Below are positions 21,111-31,064 of a stretch of 64,000 nt of DNA, piece by piece (positions within the stretch are counted from its first letter, which is position 1; each line of letters starts with the position of its first letter). The position numbers and the translations under genes were made by a program. Under the pieces are notes generated by a model, which was given only the letters and a program-made list of their open reading frames with translations, was not told the origin of the DNA and searched no databases. Source of the stretch: Gracilibacillus boraciitolerans JCM 21714 (GTDB taxonomy: Bacteria > Bacillota > Bacilli > Bacillales > Amphibacillaceae); contig NZ_BAVS01000006.1 in assembly GCF_000521485.1 (NCBI RefSeq), positions 1-64,000 of the forward strand, read 5' to 3'.

Positions 21111-22004
21111 TTACTCGTTTGATAAGTTTTCATATGCATAGAAAATCAATAATAATCGAGATTGGATTGCTTGCTCATTGTCTAGAGCATCTAATCCTTG
21201 AATTTCTGCCAGCATAGCCTGCATTAGCTCAGATAATTCAGCTGGCTTCTTGTCTAACCATTTATCCTGATTAATTGGTTCAGTAGTATTTGATACTTGT
21301 GCTTCTAAAGTAGGTTCAAGAGCTTGTAGCCATGCTAATTCCTGTGCAGAAAAAGTTACTTCATTTGAGCTGATTTGCCAATCCTTACCCGAATAAAATT
21401 CAGATTCAGCTGGAAAGTTAGTTTTTGCAAATTGCTTCGATCCTTCTGAAGTAGAATGGATACCAACAAATACATGATAGTTCTCTTCACGATGCCATAC
21501 CATACCTTTAATATTTTTAACCTGTAAATTTTGAAGTAGTTGATCTGCTCCTTCTTTTGTCGAAAAAACACCCGCCTGTGTGACAAAAAAAGTAAAATCA
21601 CGAGTCTGATAGCTTCCAGCAGCAGATGTATTTGAATTATTTTGCGCTTCAGTCTGACCAGAAGCAGTCGTCACAGTTTGGTTATTAGTTGCATTCGCAT
21701 CAAAAGCAACTTCCTCAGGATCCATATCTATAAAAATTTTCAAAATCATCAAGCCTAAAAATGTGCCAATGAAAATCGCTGTCAGCGCAGATAGAATAAA
21801 CGATTTATATTTCATCCAAAAAGTCTGCTTTTTCCCTGGATAGAAAGGATTTACATCAGTTGTATAGTTTCGTTTAAACGTTTGGCCTTCATCAATAGGA
21901 TGATGATGCTCTCTAATATAGTCTTCTAATCTATCATCTTTTATTTTTTCCTCAGAAGATGATTTGTGATTCAACTGAATAGTAACTTGCTTTTTATTTT
22001 CCAC
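21111..22004 (-). CDS. SpoIIB-like membrane protein with SPOR domain
   Basis: The 297-residue protein has a soluble N-terminus, one membrane segment (FILSALTAIFIGTFLGLMILKIF, residues ~70-95), a Ser/Thr/Asn linker and a SPOR-type domain (DFTFFVTQAGVFSTKEGADQLLQNL, residues ~138-205) that would bind denuded septal peptidoglycan. Position between radC and the pil/folC block matches B. subtilis spoIIB, which helps septal wall thinning at engulfment. Sequence similarity outside the SPOR domain is too weak to be certain. The start is a GTG at 22004. Confidence 0.75.
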   Translation of the reverse strand: MENKKQVTIQLNHKSSSEEKIKDDRLEDYIREHHHPIDEGQTFKRNYTTDVNPFYPGKKQTFWMKYKSFILSALTAIFIGTFLGLMILKIFIDMDPEEVAFDANATNNQTVTTASGQTEAQNNSNTSAAGSYQTRDFTFFVTQAGVFSTKEGADQLLQNLQVKNIKGMVWHREENYHVFVGIHSTSEGSKQFAKTNFPAESEFYSGKDWQISSNEVTFSAQELAWLQALEPTLEAQVSNTTEPINQDKWLDKKPAELSELMQAMLAEIQGLDALDNEQAIQSRLLLIFYAYENLSNE

Positions 22005-22112
22005 TAAAAATCCCTCGTTTCCATTCCTTTTCTATCACCCTATCACATCTATCGTGAGATGTAAGACGACTTTTGTCATAAAACTATGAAAAGATTTCCT
22101 CAATTAATGACA

Positions 22113-22146
22113 AAAAAGACTACATTCTAATGTTGAATGCAGTCAC
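22113..22146 (-). terminator. Terminator of the type IV pilus operon
   Basis: GACTGCATTC and GAATGTAGTC (minus strand) form a 10-bp imperfect stem followed by TTTTTTG, between pilO and the SpoIIB-like gene. Confidence 0.85.
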
Positions 22147-22188
22147 AAAAATGTTTATTCACTTAAAATCAGTATATTTCTTCTCCTG

Positions 22189-22745
22189 CTAATTTATTAA
22201 AACAGAATCATTATAAAAAATGCGGATGGTAATACTACCACTGACAAAATTCTCTTCGTCCGTATAATGAATCTCTGTCAGTTCAATGATACGCTCACTT
22301 TTATTTAAATTTTCTAAAAAATCATCGAAGATAACTAGCGAGGCAGCTTCCAATTCTAATTGATATTCCAAAAAGGAAATGTCTGTGGGAAAGTAAGCTT
22401 GATTCAGTTCTTGATCGTTAGTTATTCGATTAATCGTTTTAACGTTAATATTGGAGGAACTTCCCAGTGATTCTATTAATAAAACCATTTGATCTATATT
22501 TGCACTGGTTGGTAATTTTTCTCTTAAAATCTCTGAATCGATTACCCACGCCCCCCCATAGACCGATCCGTTTTGTTTGCTATATCAATGAATTCTTGTT
22601 GTTGACTTAATGTTTGTTTTGTTTCCTTTAATGCATCTCGTTCACTATTCATCCAGTTTTCATAGAGAAAATAGAATAAACCTATGAATAAAACAAGTAT
22701 CATAACTAACAGCAGCGTATATGTTCGTGACCATTTAATTTGCAT
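22189..22745 (-). CDS. pilO: PilO-like pilus alignment protein (frame broken at a G7 tract)
   Basis: A bitopic inner-membrane protein of the type IV pilus alignment complex. The N-terminal part has one membrane segment (YTLLLVMILVLFIGLFYFLY) and a coiled-coil start. After the C7 run at 22551-22557 the reading must change frame to continue AWVIDSEILREKLPTSANIDQMVLLIESLG, the ferredoxin-like part. Five or eight bases instead of seven would restore the frame. It overlaps the pilN end by 11 bases. Identity rests on order pilM-pilN-pilO and topology, since sequence is poorly conserved. Confidence 0.78.
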
Positions 22746-23280
22746 TTCGAGTCACCTCATTTAACTGATCTCTTGCAACACTAATAGTTAATTCACTTTC
22801 ATATATTTTCTGATCCGTATCGATTAATCGTATAACATTAAGATCAACTTGCTCAAAAAAGGCGGTATCCACAAATAAACGTTGGATTTCAGCAATCTGA
22901 TCAAGGTCAGTTACATGTACTCTGATATATAATTCCTCTTGTAGCAAAAACTGATATTCTATCATTTTTGTATTCGGCAGCAATGTATTTTGTATATAGT
23001 TATATAAATACGTGGTTGGATATTTTCCCTCTTCTATCTGACTAATTTGTGATTCTAACTCATTTACTTGATTTTGCAATAACTGCACGCTTTGATAGTC
23101 ATCTACTAGTTCGGATTGACTTTCTATTTTTGCTAAATTTGCTTCTTTCTGTTGGATTATCTGATTTAAGAATAGATATGAAATTAAAGAAACTATAATT
23201 ATTCCTAACAGAAAAACCATGATTAATAGATAGGGAGCAATATTTTTCTTCTCTTTTTCAAAAAAGTTAATATCTATCAT
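22735..23280 (-). CDS. pilN: PilN-like pilus alignment protein
   Basis: The 181-residue protein starts MIDINFFEKEKKN, the short cytoplasmic motif that docks on PilM, then a membrane segment (LLIMVFLLGIIIVSLISYLFL) and a coiled coil. The ATG at 23280 follows GAGGAG and overlaps the end of pilM. It belongs to the PilMNO complex beneath the pilus machine. Confidence 0.85.
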   Translation of the reverse strand: MIDINFFEKEKKNIAPYLLIMVFLLGIIIVSLISYLFLNQIIQQKEANLAKIESQSELVDDYQSVQLLQNQVNELESQISQIEEGKYPTTYLYNYIQNTLLPNTKMIEYQFLLQEELYIRVHVTDLDQIAEIQRLFVDTAFFEQVDLNVIRLIDTDQKIYESELTISVARDQLNEVTRNAN

Positions 23281-24250
23281 TTTTTCGCTCCTCATTATCC
23301 TTACCTTTCATACAAAGCCCATATAATTTGGTATATTCCTGTTTTAACTCAAAAGGCAAAGAAATTGGATGTGACGGTATATTAAATCGGCTTAATATTT
23401 GTTGATAAATATTGTCCCAACCTGGTACATCACCAGTAAAGATAATATCTGTTATTTGCGCATCCCCCCATTCCTTACAGAATACTGATAAAAATCCATA
23501 AACCGTTCCATCGTCAGTAATTGGTCTTCAATAAAAGGTTGGCGTACATCTTCTGGTTGTTTCCAAAGTATTTGTTCATTATTCTCAGCGGAAATATAGT
23601 TTTCAAACATATTATGAAAATTAATATGTCGATTAAAAATTGGCAGATTCTGATGAAAGACAGTTAATACAAGATCATATCTATTCCACTGAATCATCAG
23701 TAAATGCTGCTCCTCACTGGATAAACCTAATTCTGAACAAACCCGATATGTACTAAGGAAAGACAAATCAGCAACAACTGGGTTAAGGGTTACCTCAGTA
23801 AAAATTTCAAAATAAGGTTGAAGTCGATCTTCAGGATAGGCGAAGAGTAATATATCGTTCTTTTCCTCACCTTTATTTGTAATATGATAATCAATTAGTG
23901 GGTTTTTAAATGGCAGTCGAATACTTCCTTCTAATTGCAGCTTAATATACGATTTGGCTTCCTCTTTATTTAAAGAAGCAGGGATTTGTTCAGACCTCAT
24001 CGTTACAGAACTATCTGGTACAATAAAATACAAATTTCGTCCTTTCCACTTTTTTTCTTCTATTATATTTTTTAACGTGACCGCTAATTTTTTTCTATCT
24101 ATTATTTTGCCTTCTTCAATCACTTTTGTATCGAATACGACTTCATCGTAATCTAACTCATGCTTCTTATTGTTATCGGGGGCATACCAAATAGCGAATA
24201 CTGTGATCGGTAATCGTTAAATGAATCGTATCTTTTTTAAATAATCCCAT
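23267..24250 (-). CDS. pilM: PilM-like actin-fold pilus protein (two frame breaks)
   Basis: PilM is a cytoplasmic FtsA-like ATP-binding protein that holds PilN. The start is the ATG at 24250 after AAAGGGG (MGLFKKDTIHLTITD). The frame is lost near the five-base run 24178-24182; one base fewer leads into NNKKHELDYDEVVFDTKVIEEG. The long middle part (23452-24123) has FIVPDSSVTMRSEQIP, a typical PilM strand. At the C6 run 23464-23469 four or seven bases restore the end (DAQITDIIFTGDVPGW…). Joined, it is about 327 residues. Confidence 0.8.
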
Positions 24251-24319
24251 AATCATTCCCCTTTATATTATCGGTCCATTTACAAGTCCTTAAAATATTT
24301 ATAAACTTTTTACTTATCA

Positions 24320-25071
24320 TTAAAAAAAAGATAAGTACCATATTTTTATTTGTTCACCAAAAAATAATACCGTAAGAGTTGCGAAACTAATATGTGGACC
24401 GAATGGAATCTCAGATTTTCGGTCTGCCTTTTTAGTTATAATGAGTCCTAAACTTATCAATGCACCATATAGAATAGACAGGAAAAAGATTAATAAGATA
24501 TCTATGTAACCAAAGGCTAGTCCTAATAATGTATAATACTTCATATCACCTGCACCCATACCACCATTACTTACAAAGATAATTATTACCATTAGTGTAA
24601 AAATACCAGCCGCCCCAAGTAACGGAGACCACCAAGGATCAATAGGCATAAAGATGCGATATATAACTACAAAAGGTAAAAAGAATAACAATATCTTATT
24701 CGGAATTAGATAATAGGTACTATCTGTTACTATTATAATAATGGCTAAGGAGCTAATAAGTAAAGCAAATAGTAAAGAAATGCTGATTCCATAAAAATGA
24801 TAACTTACAGCAAAACAGATTCCGGTTAAAAGTTCGATGATAGGATAGATTTTTTTGATCGGTCGGTAACAACCTTTACATTTTCCTCGTTGAACCAGAT
24901 AGGATAAAACTGGTATGAGCTCATGCCAATGCAGCGTTTTTTACAACGAGGACAAAAAGACCGATTCGACGATAGAAAGTTCCCCTCAGGGACTCGCAAA
25001 CCTACCACGTTATAAAATGAACCAAGAACGATACCAAAAACAAACAAAATCAGGTAATAGATCCATTCCAT
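24320..25071 (-). CDS. comC: Prepilin peptidase, PilD/ComC type (frame broken at an A run)
   Basis: This membrane aspartyl protease cleaves and methylates prepilins. Reading through with one A restored at 24937-24942 (T6 on +) gives CPRCKKTLHWHELIPVLSYLVQRGKCKGC, the two CxxC pairs and ELIP motif, then IVTDSTYYLIPNK with the first catalytic Asp, and GGMGAGDMKYY with the second (GxGxGD). About 250 residues with several membrane segments, normal for the family. It lies between pilA and pilM, near the place comC has beside folC in B. subtilis. Confidence 0.9.
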
Positions 25072-25089
25072 CCTTTTCTCTCCTAACTA

Positions 25090-25120
25090 GATTGAGACTC
25101 CTCTGGGAGGAGTCTCAAGA
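25090..25120 (-). promoter_or_regulatory. Strong hairpin between pilA and the prepilin peptidase gene
   Basis: TTGAGACTCCTC (25092-25103) and GAGGAGTCTCAA (25107-25118) form a perfect 12-bp stem with a three-base loop. There is no T-run after it on the minus strand, so it may stabilise the pilA 3' end or act as a partial terminator that keeps pilin expression above that of the following genes. Confidence 0.65.
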
Positions 25121-25156
25121 TTGTAATTATTCAGTTCCTTTTGCAAATCTGGCAAG

Positions 25157-25507
25157 TTATTCATCAAATGAGAAAGTCCCATTTTCTGTGTCTTTACTAA
25201 TTGTATCCGTTGCAGCAATATCATCTGGTAAATCATCCACTTCAACTTCTAAATAACCACCATCTATTAAGGCTTGAACATTCGTTGTACCACTAGTAAA
25301 ATCTCCTTGCACATCAGCTAACCTCGCAGCATCTAAAATCAGCTCTTCAGAAGCTTCACTTGCACTATCCTCTGCATTTCCAATGATGTTTCCAATAGCT
25401 GGTATTGCAATGGCTAAAATTACTCCCAAAATAACAATAACTGCTAAAAGCTCAACAAGCGTAAACCCTTTTTCCTGCTTCAACATTTTTCTTAACTTCG
25501 TTATCAT
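25157..25507 (-). CDS. pilA: Major type IV pilin PilA (class III signal peptide)
   Basis: A 116-residue pilin. The leader MITKLRKMLKQEKG ends at the prepilin cleavage site G|FTLVELLAV with Glu5 conserved, followed by the hydrophobic alpha-1 helix (VIVILGVILAIAIPAIGNI) and a short acidic globular domain without cysteines. It has its own promoter and a long leader (25508-25716) and a hairpin behind it, as expected of the most abundant subunit. Related ComGC-type pilins look similar, but the operon is of the pilus type. Confidence 0.92.
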   Translation of the reverse strand: MITKLRKMLKQEKGFTLVELLAVIVILGVILAIAIPAIGNIIGNAEDSASEASEELILDAARLADVQGDFTSGTTNVQALIDGGYLEVEVDDLPDDIAATDTISKDTENGTFSFDE

Positions 25508-25539
25508 CTTTCCACTCTCCTCACCATATTTTTTTCGAA

Positions 25540-25660
25540 TGAATTAAAAAAGACTCACAGCATAAATAAACATTCATGATGAAAGCCGGTTGCACTACTA
25601 ACTCCTATTTACCAAAGTGCCCAACTCAAGGTAAATAATCCTCGTATCTGTTTTATTCTT
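25540..25660 (-). promoter_or_regulatory. Structured leader of pilA, candidate cis-regulatory RNA
   Basis: The transcribed leader contains TATTTACC and GGTAAATA (25630-25637 and 25606-25613), a perfect 8-bp stem closing a 16-base loop. The loop contains GTTGGGCAC, which could pair with GTGCAAC located about 18 bases after the stem, forming a pseudoknot; ACCGGCTTTC follows. I do not recognise a known riboswitch class. Confidence 0.4.
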
Positions 25661-25667
25661 TGATTCC

Positions 25668-25695
25668 ATTATACTATTTATCTCAAAAATGTCTA
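25668..25695 (-). promoter_or_regulatory. Probable promoter of pilA
   Basis: On the minus strand TAGACA (25690-25695) and TATAAT (25668-25673) are 16 bases apart. It starts a leader of about 150 bases before the pilA start codon. Confidence 0.6.
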
Positions 25696-25716
25696 GTATA
25701 TAAGTGTATATATTAA

Positions 25717-26919
25717 TTAAATAGTTTCAAATAAAGTAAACATAGGAATGACAATTGCAAGGACTATAGACCCTACTATGACAGATAAAAAGACGATCAT
25801 GATCGGTTCTATTAAAGATTTTAACTTATCTGATGCTTCTTCCAAATCTTGTTCATAATAATCTGATACTTTCTGTAGCATCTGATCTATCGAACCAGTC
25901 GCTTCTCCCACGGCGATCATCTGGGTAATTAATTTCGGAAATACCCAATGATCATTCATTGGTTTGGCTAATGACTGACCATTTTCCAATGCCTTTTTAC
26001 TATCTGCTAATACTTCTTTTACCACACGATTTTCAATTACATCTTTGGTGATTTCTACTGCCTGCAAAATGGAAACAGAGCTGTTTATCAGGGAACTTAA
26101 TGTTTGTGTCATTCTGGAAAGTGTGGCTTTTTGAATAAATGTCCCTATAACAGGTATTTTTAATTTTAAAATATCTAAACGATAGGCTAAAGTCTCATTC
26201 TTAGAAATTACTCGAAATAATAAAACGACTAATGCTAATCCGATTACTATTACCCACCAAAATTGTTGAAAGAAGCTACTTATATCTAACACCATTTTTG
26301 TATAAAATGGTAATTCCTGTCCAAATGATAAAAACATATCCGCAAAAATGGGCACGATGTAAGCGAACAGAAAGATGGTTATTGATAGCGACAAAATTCC
26401 TATTACGGCAGGATATGTAAGTGCTGTAATTACCTTTTGTTTCAGTTGATATTGCTTTTCATAATAAGTTGCCATCCGATCTAAAATGTCATCCAGTCTA
26501 CCACTAACTTCACCAGCTTTTATCATACTTATCAATAATGCCGGAAATAACTTAGGAAAACTGGCAAAGGCTTCTGATAATGGTTTACCCTCAAGGATCA
26601 TTTCCTGAGATTCATCTAATGCTTCTTTTAACACTTTACTATTAGATTGTTCTGCTAAAATTTCAATCGTATCTACTAAGGACAAACCGGCATCAACCAG
26701 TGTAGAAAATTGTCGTAAAAAAATGATAAAATCTTTATGTTTAACAGGGCTACCTATATAAATATCACGATATAGAAACGAATTAACCTTCTTAATTTGA
26801 AAAACATGTAAATCTAGCGAAGTTAATTCTATTAAAGCTTCTGCTTCATTATCACTTTCTAATTTACCGTTTTTTAGCTTGCCATTGGCAGATCTTGCCT
26901 TATACGAATAGAATGCCAC
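25717..26919 (-). CDS. pilC: PilC, type IV pilus inner-membrane platform protein
   Basis: The 400-residue GspF-family protein has two repeated T2SSF domains (residues ~60-190 and ~265-395), three membrane segments and typical motifs FLRQFSTLVDAGLSLV and SLINSSVSILQAVEI. The first T2SSF repeat carries EVSGRLDDILDRMA and the second GEATGSIDQMLQKVSDYYE. It couples the PilB/PilT motors to the growing pilus. The start is a GTG at 26919 after GGAGGTGG. It lies between pilT and pilA. Confidence 0.95.
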   Translation of the reverse strand: MAFYSYKARSANGKLKNGKLESDNEAEALIELTSLDLHVFQIKKVNSFLYRDIYIGSPVKHKDFIIFLRQFSTLVDAGLSLVDTIEILAEQSNSKVLKEALDESQEMILEGKPLSEAFASFPKLFPALLISMIKAGEVSGRLDDILDRMATYYEKQYQLKQKVITALTYPAVIGILSLSITIFLFAYIVPIFADMFLSFGQELPFYTKMVLDISSFFQQFWWVIVIGLALVVLLFRVISKNETLAYRLDILKLKIPVIGTFIQKATLSRMTQTLSSLINSSVSILQAVEITKDVIENRVVKEVLADSKKALENGQSLAKPMNDHWVFPKLITQMIAVGEATGSIDQMLQKVSDYYEQDLEEASDKLKSLIEPIMIVFLSVIVGSIVLAIVIPMFTLFETI

Positions 26920-26933
26920 TATCTCTCCACCTC

Positions 26934-27967
26934 CTATTCTATTTTTGAAAGGTATGGTTCCGCATCCTGACGGCTAATTATACCTGTCTTCACTTTCTGA
27001 CGTATGTCCATTTCCATTGTGTGCATTCCTTGTTCCCTGGATGTTTGTAATACATTTGGTATCTGATGCATCTTCTCATTACGTATTAAATTTTTAATTG
27101 CTGCATTACTAATTAGAATTTCTGTTGCTGCCACTCTTCCTGGCTGTGCTGCATTTCGAAATAAGCGTTGAGAAACTATAGCTTCTAACACATTAGCCAA
27201 AAGAATTCGAATTTGATCTTTCTGTGCTGCAGGGAATACATCGATAATGCGGTCCATTGTCGAAGCAGCATCTTGGGTGTGTAAGGTTCCCAACACCAGG
27301 TGTCCTGTTTCAGCAGCAGTGATAGCAGTAGAGATCGTTTCCAAATCTCGCATTTCCCCTACTAAAATAACATCAGGATCTTGTCTCAAACAAGCACGTA
27401 ATCCTTTCTGAAATGAAGTAGTATCAAAACCAATTTCTCTTTGATCAATAACAGACTGCTGATGCTTATGCAAATATTCAATCGGGTCTTCTAAGGTAAT
27501 AATATGCAGATTCAAATGTTGATTCATATAATCTATCATAGCAGCAAGAGAGGTGCTTTTACCACTACCGGTAGGACCTGTAACCAAAACAAGTCCATGT
27601 GGTCTTGCTGCTATTTTTTTAATACTTCTGGCAATTCCAATTCCTCTAAACTCGGAATTGCTATAGGTATGACACGAATTGCCAGTGATAGATTATTTCG
27701 CTGATAAAATATATTCACGCGAAACCTGGAGACACCAGCTATTCCGTGCGATAAATCTATCTCTCTTTCCTGTTCCAACCGCTCCCACAACTTATCTGAA
27801 ACAATCGATCTTGCCATTTCTTTTGTATCCTCTGGCTGGATAACATTACTTTTATATGGTACTAAACGTCCATCAATACGAAATATTGGCACAGAACCAA
27901 CCGTTAGATGAATATCAGATGCATTCTGGTGAAAAGCTTTTGTTAATAATTCTGCTAATTGATTCAT
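26934..27967 (-). CDS. pilT: PilT, retraction ATPase (frame broken at an A run)
   Basis: PilT drives pilus retraction and twitching. The N-terminal part (27611-27967) has NASDIHLTVGSVPIFRIDG and RFRVNIFYQRNNLSLAIRVIP; the C-terminal part has the Walker A GPTGSGKST, EDPIEYLHKHQQSVIDQREIG, the Walker B region DPDVILVGEMRDLETI and HLVLGTLHTQDA. One A restored in the run at 27614-27620 (T7 on +) joins LPEVLKKIAARPHGLVLVTGPTG. About 345 residues, normal length. Presence of PilT argues for a retractile pilus rather than only a DNA-uptake pseudopilus. Confidence 0.92.
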
Positions 27968-27976
27968 AATCCACCT

Positions 27977-29596
27977 CTAGTCTTCTAGTGCTACTCGCAG
28001 TACTTCGTCAATAGTTGTGTAACCTTTTTTCACTTTTTCCAATCCATCATCAAGCAAAAAATGCATTCCTTGCTCCATGACGTGTTGTTTTATTTCCGAG
28101 ATAGTCGCTTGTTGCAACATTAATTTTTTCACCTGATCATTAATAATAAGTAATTCATGGATCGCCATTCTTCCGCGATAACCTGTTCCACGGCAGCTGT
28201 CGCACCCTTTGCCTATTTTAATTGTATCAATATCCATTCCTCTGCGATGAAAGATATCCTTTTCCATCGGTGTTACATCTCTTTCTTCCTGACAATCCTT
28301 ACAGATTTTTTTAACCAGACGCTGCGCCATAACTCCACTCAAAGAAGATACAACTAAGTAAGGTTCTATTTCCATATCAAATAAACGTGGTATGGCATCA
28401 ATCGCACTATTGGTGTGTAAGGTACTGAGTACAATATGACCTGTTAAGGAAGATCTAATCGCAATTTCAGCTGTTTCTTTATCACGAATTTCTCCAACCA
28501 TAATAATATTGGGATCCTGCCGTAGAATAGAACGAAGACCTGTCGCAAATGTCAGGCCAACGTTACTATTTACTTGAACTTGATTAATACCATCTAATTG
28601 GTATTCGACTGGATCTTCAATGGTTACGATATTTACATCTTCGTTATTTAATTCATTAATTGAGCCATATAGTGTGGTTGTCTTACCTGAACCAGTTGGT
28701 CCTGTTAATAAAATTAAACCTGACGGACGAGTAAGAAGCTCACGATATTGTGTTAATGTGCATTCATTAAGATCTAATTCTGCTAGACTGTTAGTAACAT
28801 TGGAGAGATCCAGTATCCGAATCACAATCTTTTCACCAAATACGGTTGGTAAAGTAGAAATCCGTAAATCGATGGGTTTTGCATCAATTACCGTACGTAT
28901 CCTGCCGTCCTGTGGCATTCTTGTTTCTGTTATATTCAGTTCAGCTAAAATTTTAACACGTGCAATTAATGCACTTTGAATTCGCTTTGGAAAAGTTCTT
29001 TCAGAACGCAACATGCCATCCACTCTGTATCGAATCAAGATATTGCTTTCATTGGAATCGATATGTATATCACTTGCTTTTAGTGTTACACCAGATTGTA
29101 ATATTTGATCTAGAATTCTGACAGCTGGTGCTTCCTCATCATTTTCCTGTTCTATGGTTTCTTCCATATCATAGTATTTATTAACTGCCTGTAAAATATC
29201 ATCTTTTGAAGCGATTACCGGTTTCACTTCAAAGCCAGTTAAGAGTTCCAAATCATCTATTGCGTAATAATCTAATGGATCATTCATAGCTATAGTGAGG
29301 ATATTTTCCTGCTGTTCAATCGGAAATAGAATATTTTCTCTGGCAACTTCCTTTGGTATCAATTTTATCAATTGATCATTAATCGGAAAACGATATAAAG
29401 AAACACTAGGTATTTTCAGATGTACTTCCAGTACTTCCAGTAATTGTTTTTCTGTTATATAGCTTTGTTCAACAAGTGCATCACCCAGTTTTTGGCGTGA
29501 TCTTTTATTTTCCAGCACTTCTAAAATTTCATTTTCTGTAATTAAACCATTTTCCTTTAGCAGATCCCCTAATTTTCGTTTTTCACGAAGAGCCAT
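27977..29596 (-). CDS. pilB: PilB, pilus extension ATPase
   Basis: The 539-residue GspE/PilB protein has an N-terminal MshEN domain (residues ~5-130), a domain of a type that binds c-di-GMP in some homologues. It also has the Walker [14 protein letters not shown], Asp box EDPVEYQLDGINQVQVN, Walker B DPNIIMVGEIRD, HIVLSTLHTNSA and the zinc tetracysteine CKDCQ…CDSCRGTGYRGR. It powers pilus assembly. Intact. Followed ten bases later by pilT. Confidence 0.95.
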   Translation of the reverse strand: MALREKRKLGDLLKENGLITENEILEVLENKRSRQKLGDALVEQSYITEKQLLEVLEVHLKIPSVSLYRFPINDQLIKLIPKEVARENILFPIEQQENILTIAMNDPLDYYAIDDLELLTGFEVKPVIASKDDILQAVNKYYDMEETIEQENDEEAPAVRILDQILQSGVTLKASDIHIDSNESNILIRYRVDGMLRSERTFPKRIQSALIARVKILAELNITETRMPQDGRIRTVIDAKPIDLRISTLPTVFGEKIVIRILDLSNVTNSLAELDLNECTLTQYRELLTRPSGLILLTGPTGSGKTTTLYGSINELNNEDVNIVTIEDPVEYQLDGINQVQVNSNVGLTFATGLRSILRQDPNIIMVGEIRDKETAEIAIRSSLTGHIVLSTLHTNSAIDAIPRLFDMEIEPYLVVSSLSGVMAQRLVKKICKDCQEERDVTPMEKDIFHRRGMDIDTIKIGKGCDSCRGTGYRGRMAIHELLIINDQVKKLMLQQATISEIKQHVMEQGMHFLLDDGLEKVKKGYTTIDEVLRVALED

Positions 29597-29611
29597 GTGA
29601 TTTCCTCCTCT

Positions 29612-31064
29612 TTATTCAATAATCTCTTTAACAGGTTGAGGCTGAACAAGATCTCCATTTGATCCAGGTTCTCCACTTGCAAACGGAAAATCTTCCATGT
29701 TTACATTTCTATAATTAAGACTATTACCTCCACTAGCTTCATAGCGATCTGCGATAACAATACCATTAACTTGCGCACCTCCACCTAAAGTGACAAATGC
29801 ATTTGGTGCTAGAATGGCCAAATTGTTATGTGATCCTCCTGAAATGGTTAAATTAGAGGATCCTGCTAATACATATCCTCCATCAACAGCACCGCTTCCA
29901 CCAATATCAATATCAGCATCTTTTACATATAGTGAGCCTTTTATCCGTTGTGCCCCCTCCTAACTTAAACTGATTACTTCCGTAATAATAAAGATTGAAT
30001 TGATTAATATTACCATTTTTATTTATCGTACTGCTTCCGCCAATGTTAAAGGTATCAAGCACATGGAGGTGAAGTGTCCCTGAGCCGATAATGTTAACAT
30101 GACCTTGACCCAAATTAAAGTTATCAACGACCAGATGATAGTCAGCATCACCGATATGTATATCTAAGTTATTACTACCCTCGATAGACACTTTTTCTGT
30201 AAAACTATTTGAGGAAAGCGAAATCTCTTGATCTCTATTACCTGAAATATTAATATTTTCTAGTGTGTTACTTGTCGAACTTGGCGCAATATTTAGCAAT
30301 CCATTTAAACTTTCCAAATTAAATAAAGAGCTTGAACCGACTACTTTTGGACTGTCTCTATACCAGTTTGGCACATCAAGTACATTATCAACATAATTTG
30401 ATTCAACATGTACCGTTCCTCTCGATGTTTTATCGGAATGATAGATATTTCCACCACCATTCAAAGTAATCTTATTATTTCCACCGTTTAGCAATTGAAC
30501 GTCACCATTTATCTTTGCTGACCCTGTCAATGTAACACTTTCTCTAACTATCAAGGCCACATTACTCGGAATACTTGGCACTGCATTTTTAGATACCCAT
30601 TTTACTTCCACCACTTTTTCAACAGTACGAGTTCGCTTACCAATAACACCTTCTGAGGAAATTTTATATTCTCTCGGGTTTTGATTAGTTAGTTGTTTAA
30701 TCGTGATGTTTGCTTTTGGCTGTTCTGAGAAACTTTTCTCAAAATTTTTATAGGTTTGATTATTAAGCTCAGAAAAAATATAATCATTAATACTCGAAAA
30801 GAAACTTTCTTCATTATTACGTGTTTCATACGTTACCAGAACTTGACTTTTCATCTGAGCATATGCCTGATTAACTCCTGCTTCAGCAATATAGTAGGTG
30901 GACTGATAGTCACGATCATTTGTTGTCAATTTAACATTTGCAAATGAGATCGTTGCAAGTGCTGTACCTAGAAGTGTGAGAATAACAAGAGTCATCAGCA
31001 CAATTAAAAGACTTACACCATTTTCATTTTGCCACAACACTTTTATCATTTTCACTGTTTCCAC
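29612..31064 (-). CDS. PilX-like pilus protein with long polar beta-repeat region (frame broken at a G5 run)
   Basis: About 484 residues when joined. The N-terminus (residues ~10-45: ENGVSLLIVLMTLVILTLLGTALATI) resembles the PilX/prepilin hydrophobic helix, followed by a helical part with YYIAEAGVNQAYAQ, typical of these proteins. From residue ~160 the sequence is rich in Gly, Ser, Asn and Thr (for example SVTLTGSAKINGDV, ISGNRDQEIS), suggesting a beta-helix. At 29953-29957 four bases rather than five continue into IKGSLYVKDADID and the distal part. The start is GTG 31064 or ATG 31049. It may be a minor pilin or tip adhesin. Confidence 0.7.

Noticed and set aside
25508-25716. Second c-di-GMP-I riboswitch before pilA
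   Set aside because: The GGGACGCAAAG and GGCAAACC signatures are missing; reported only as an unassigned structured leader.
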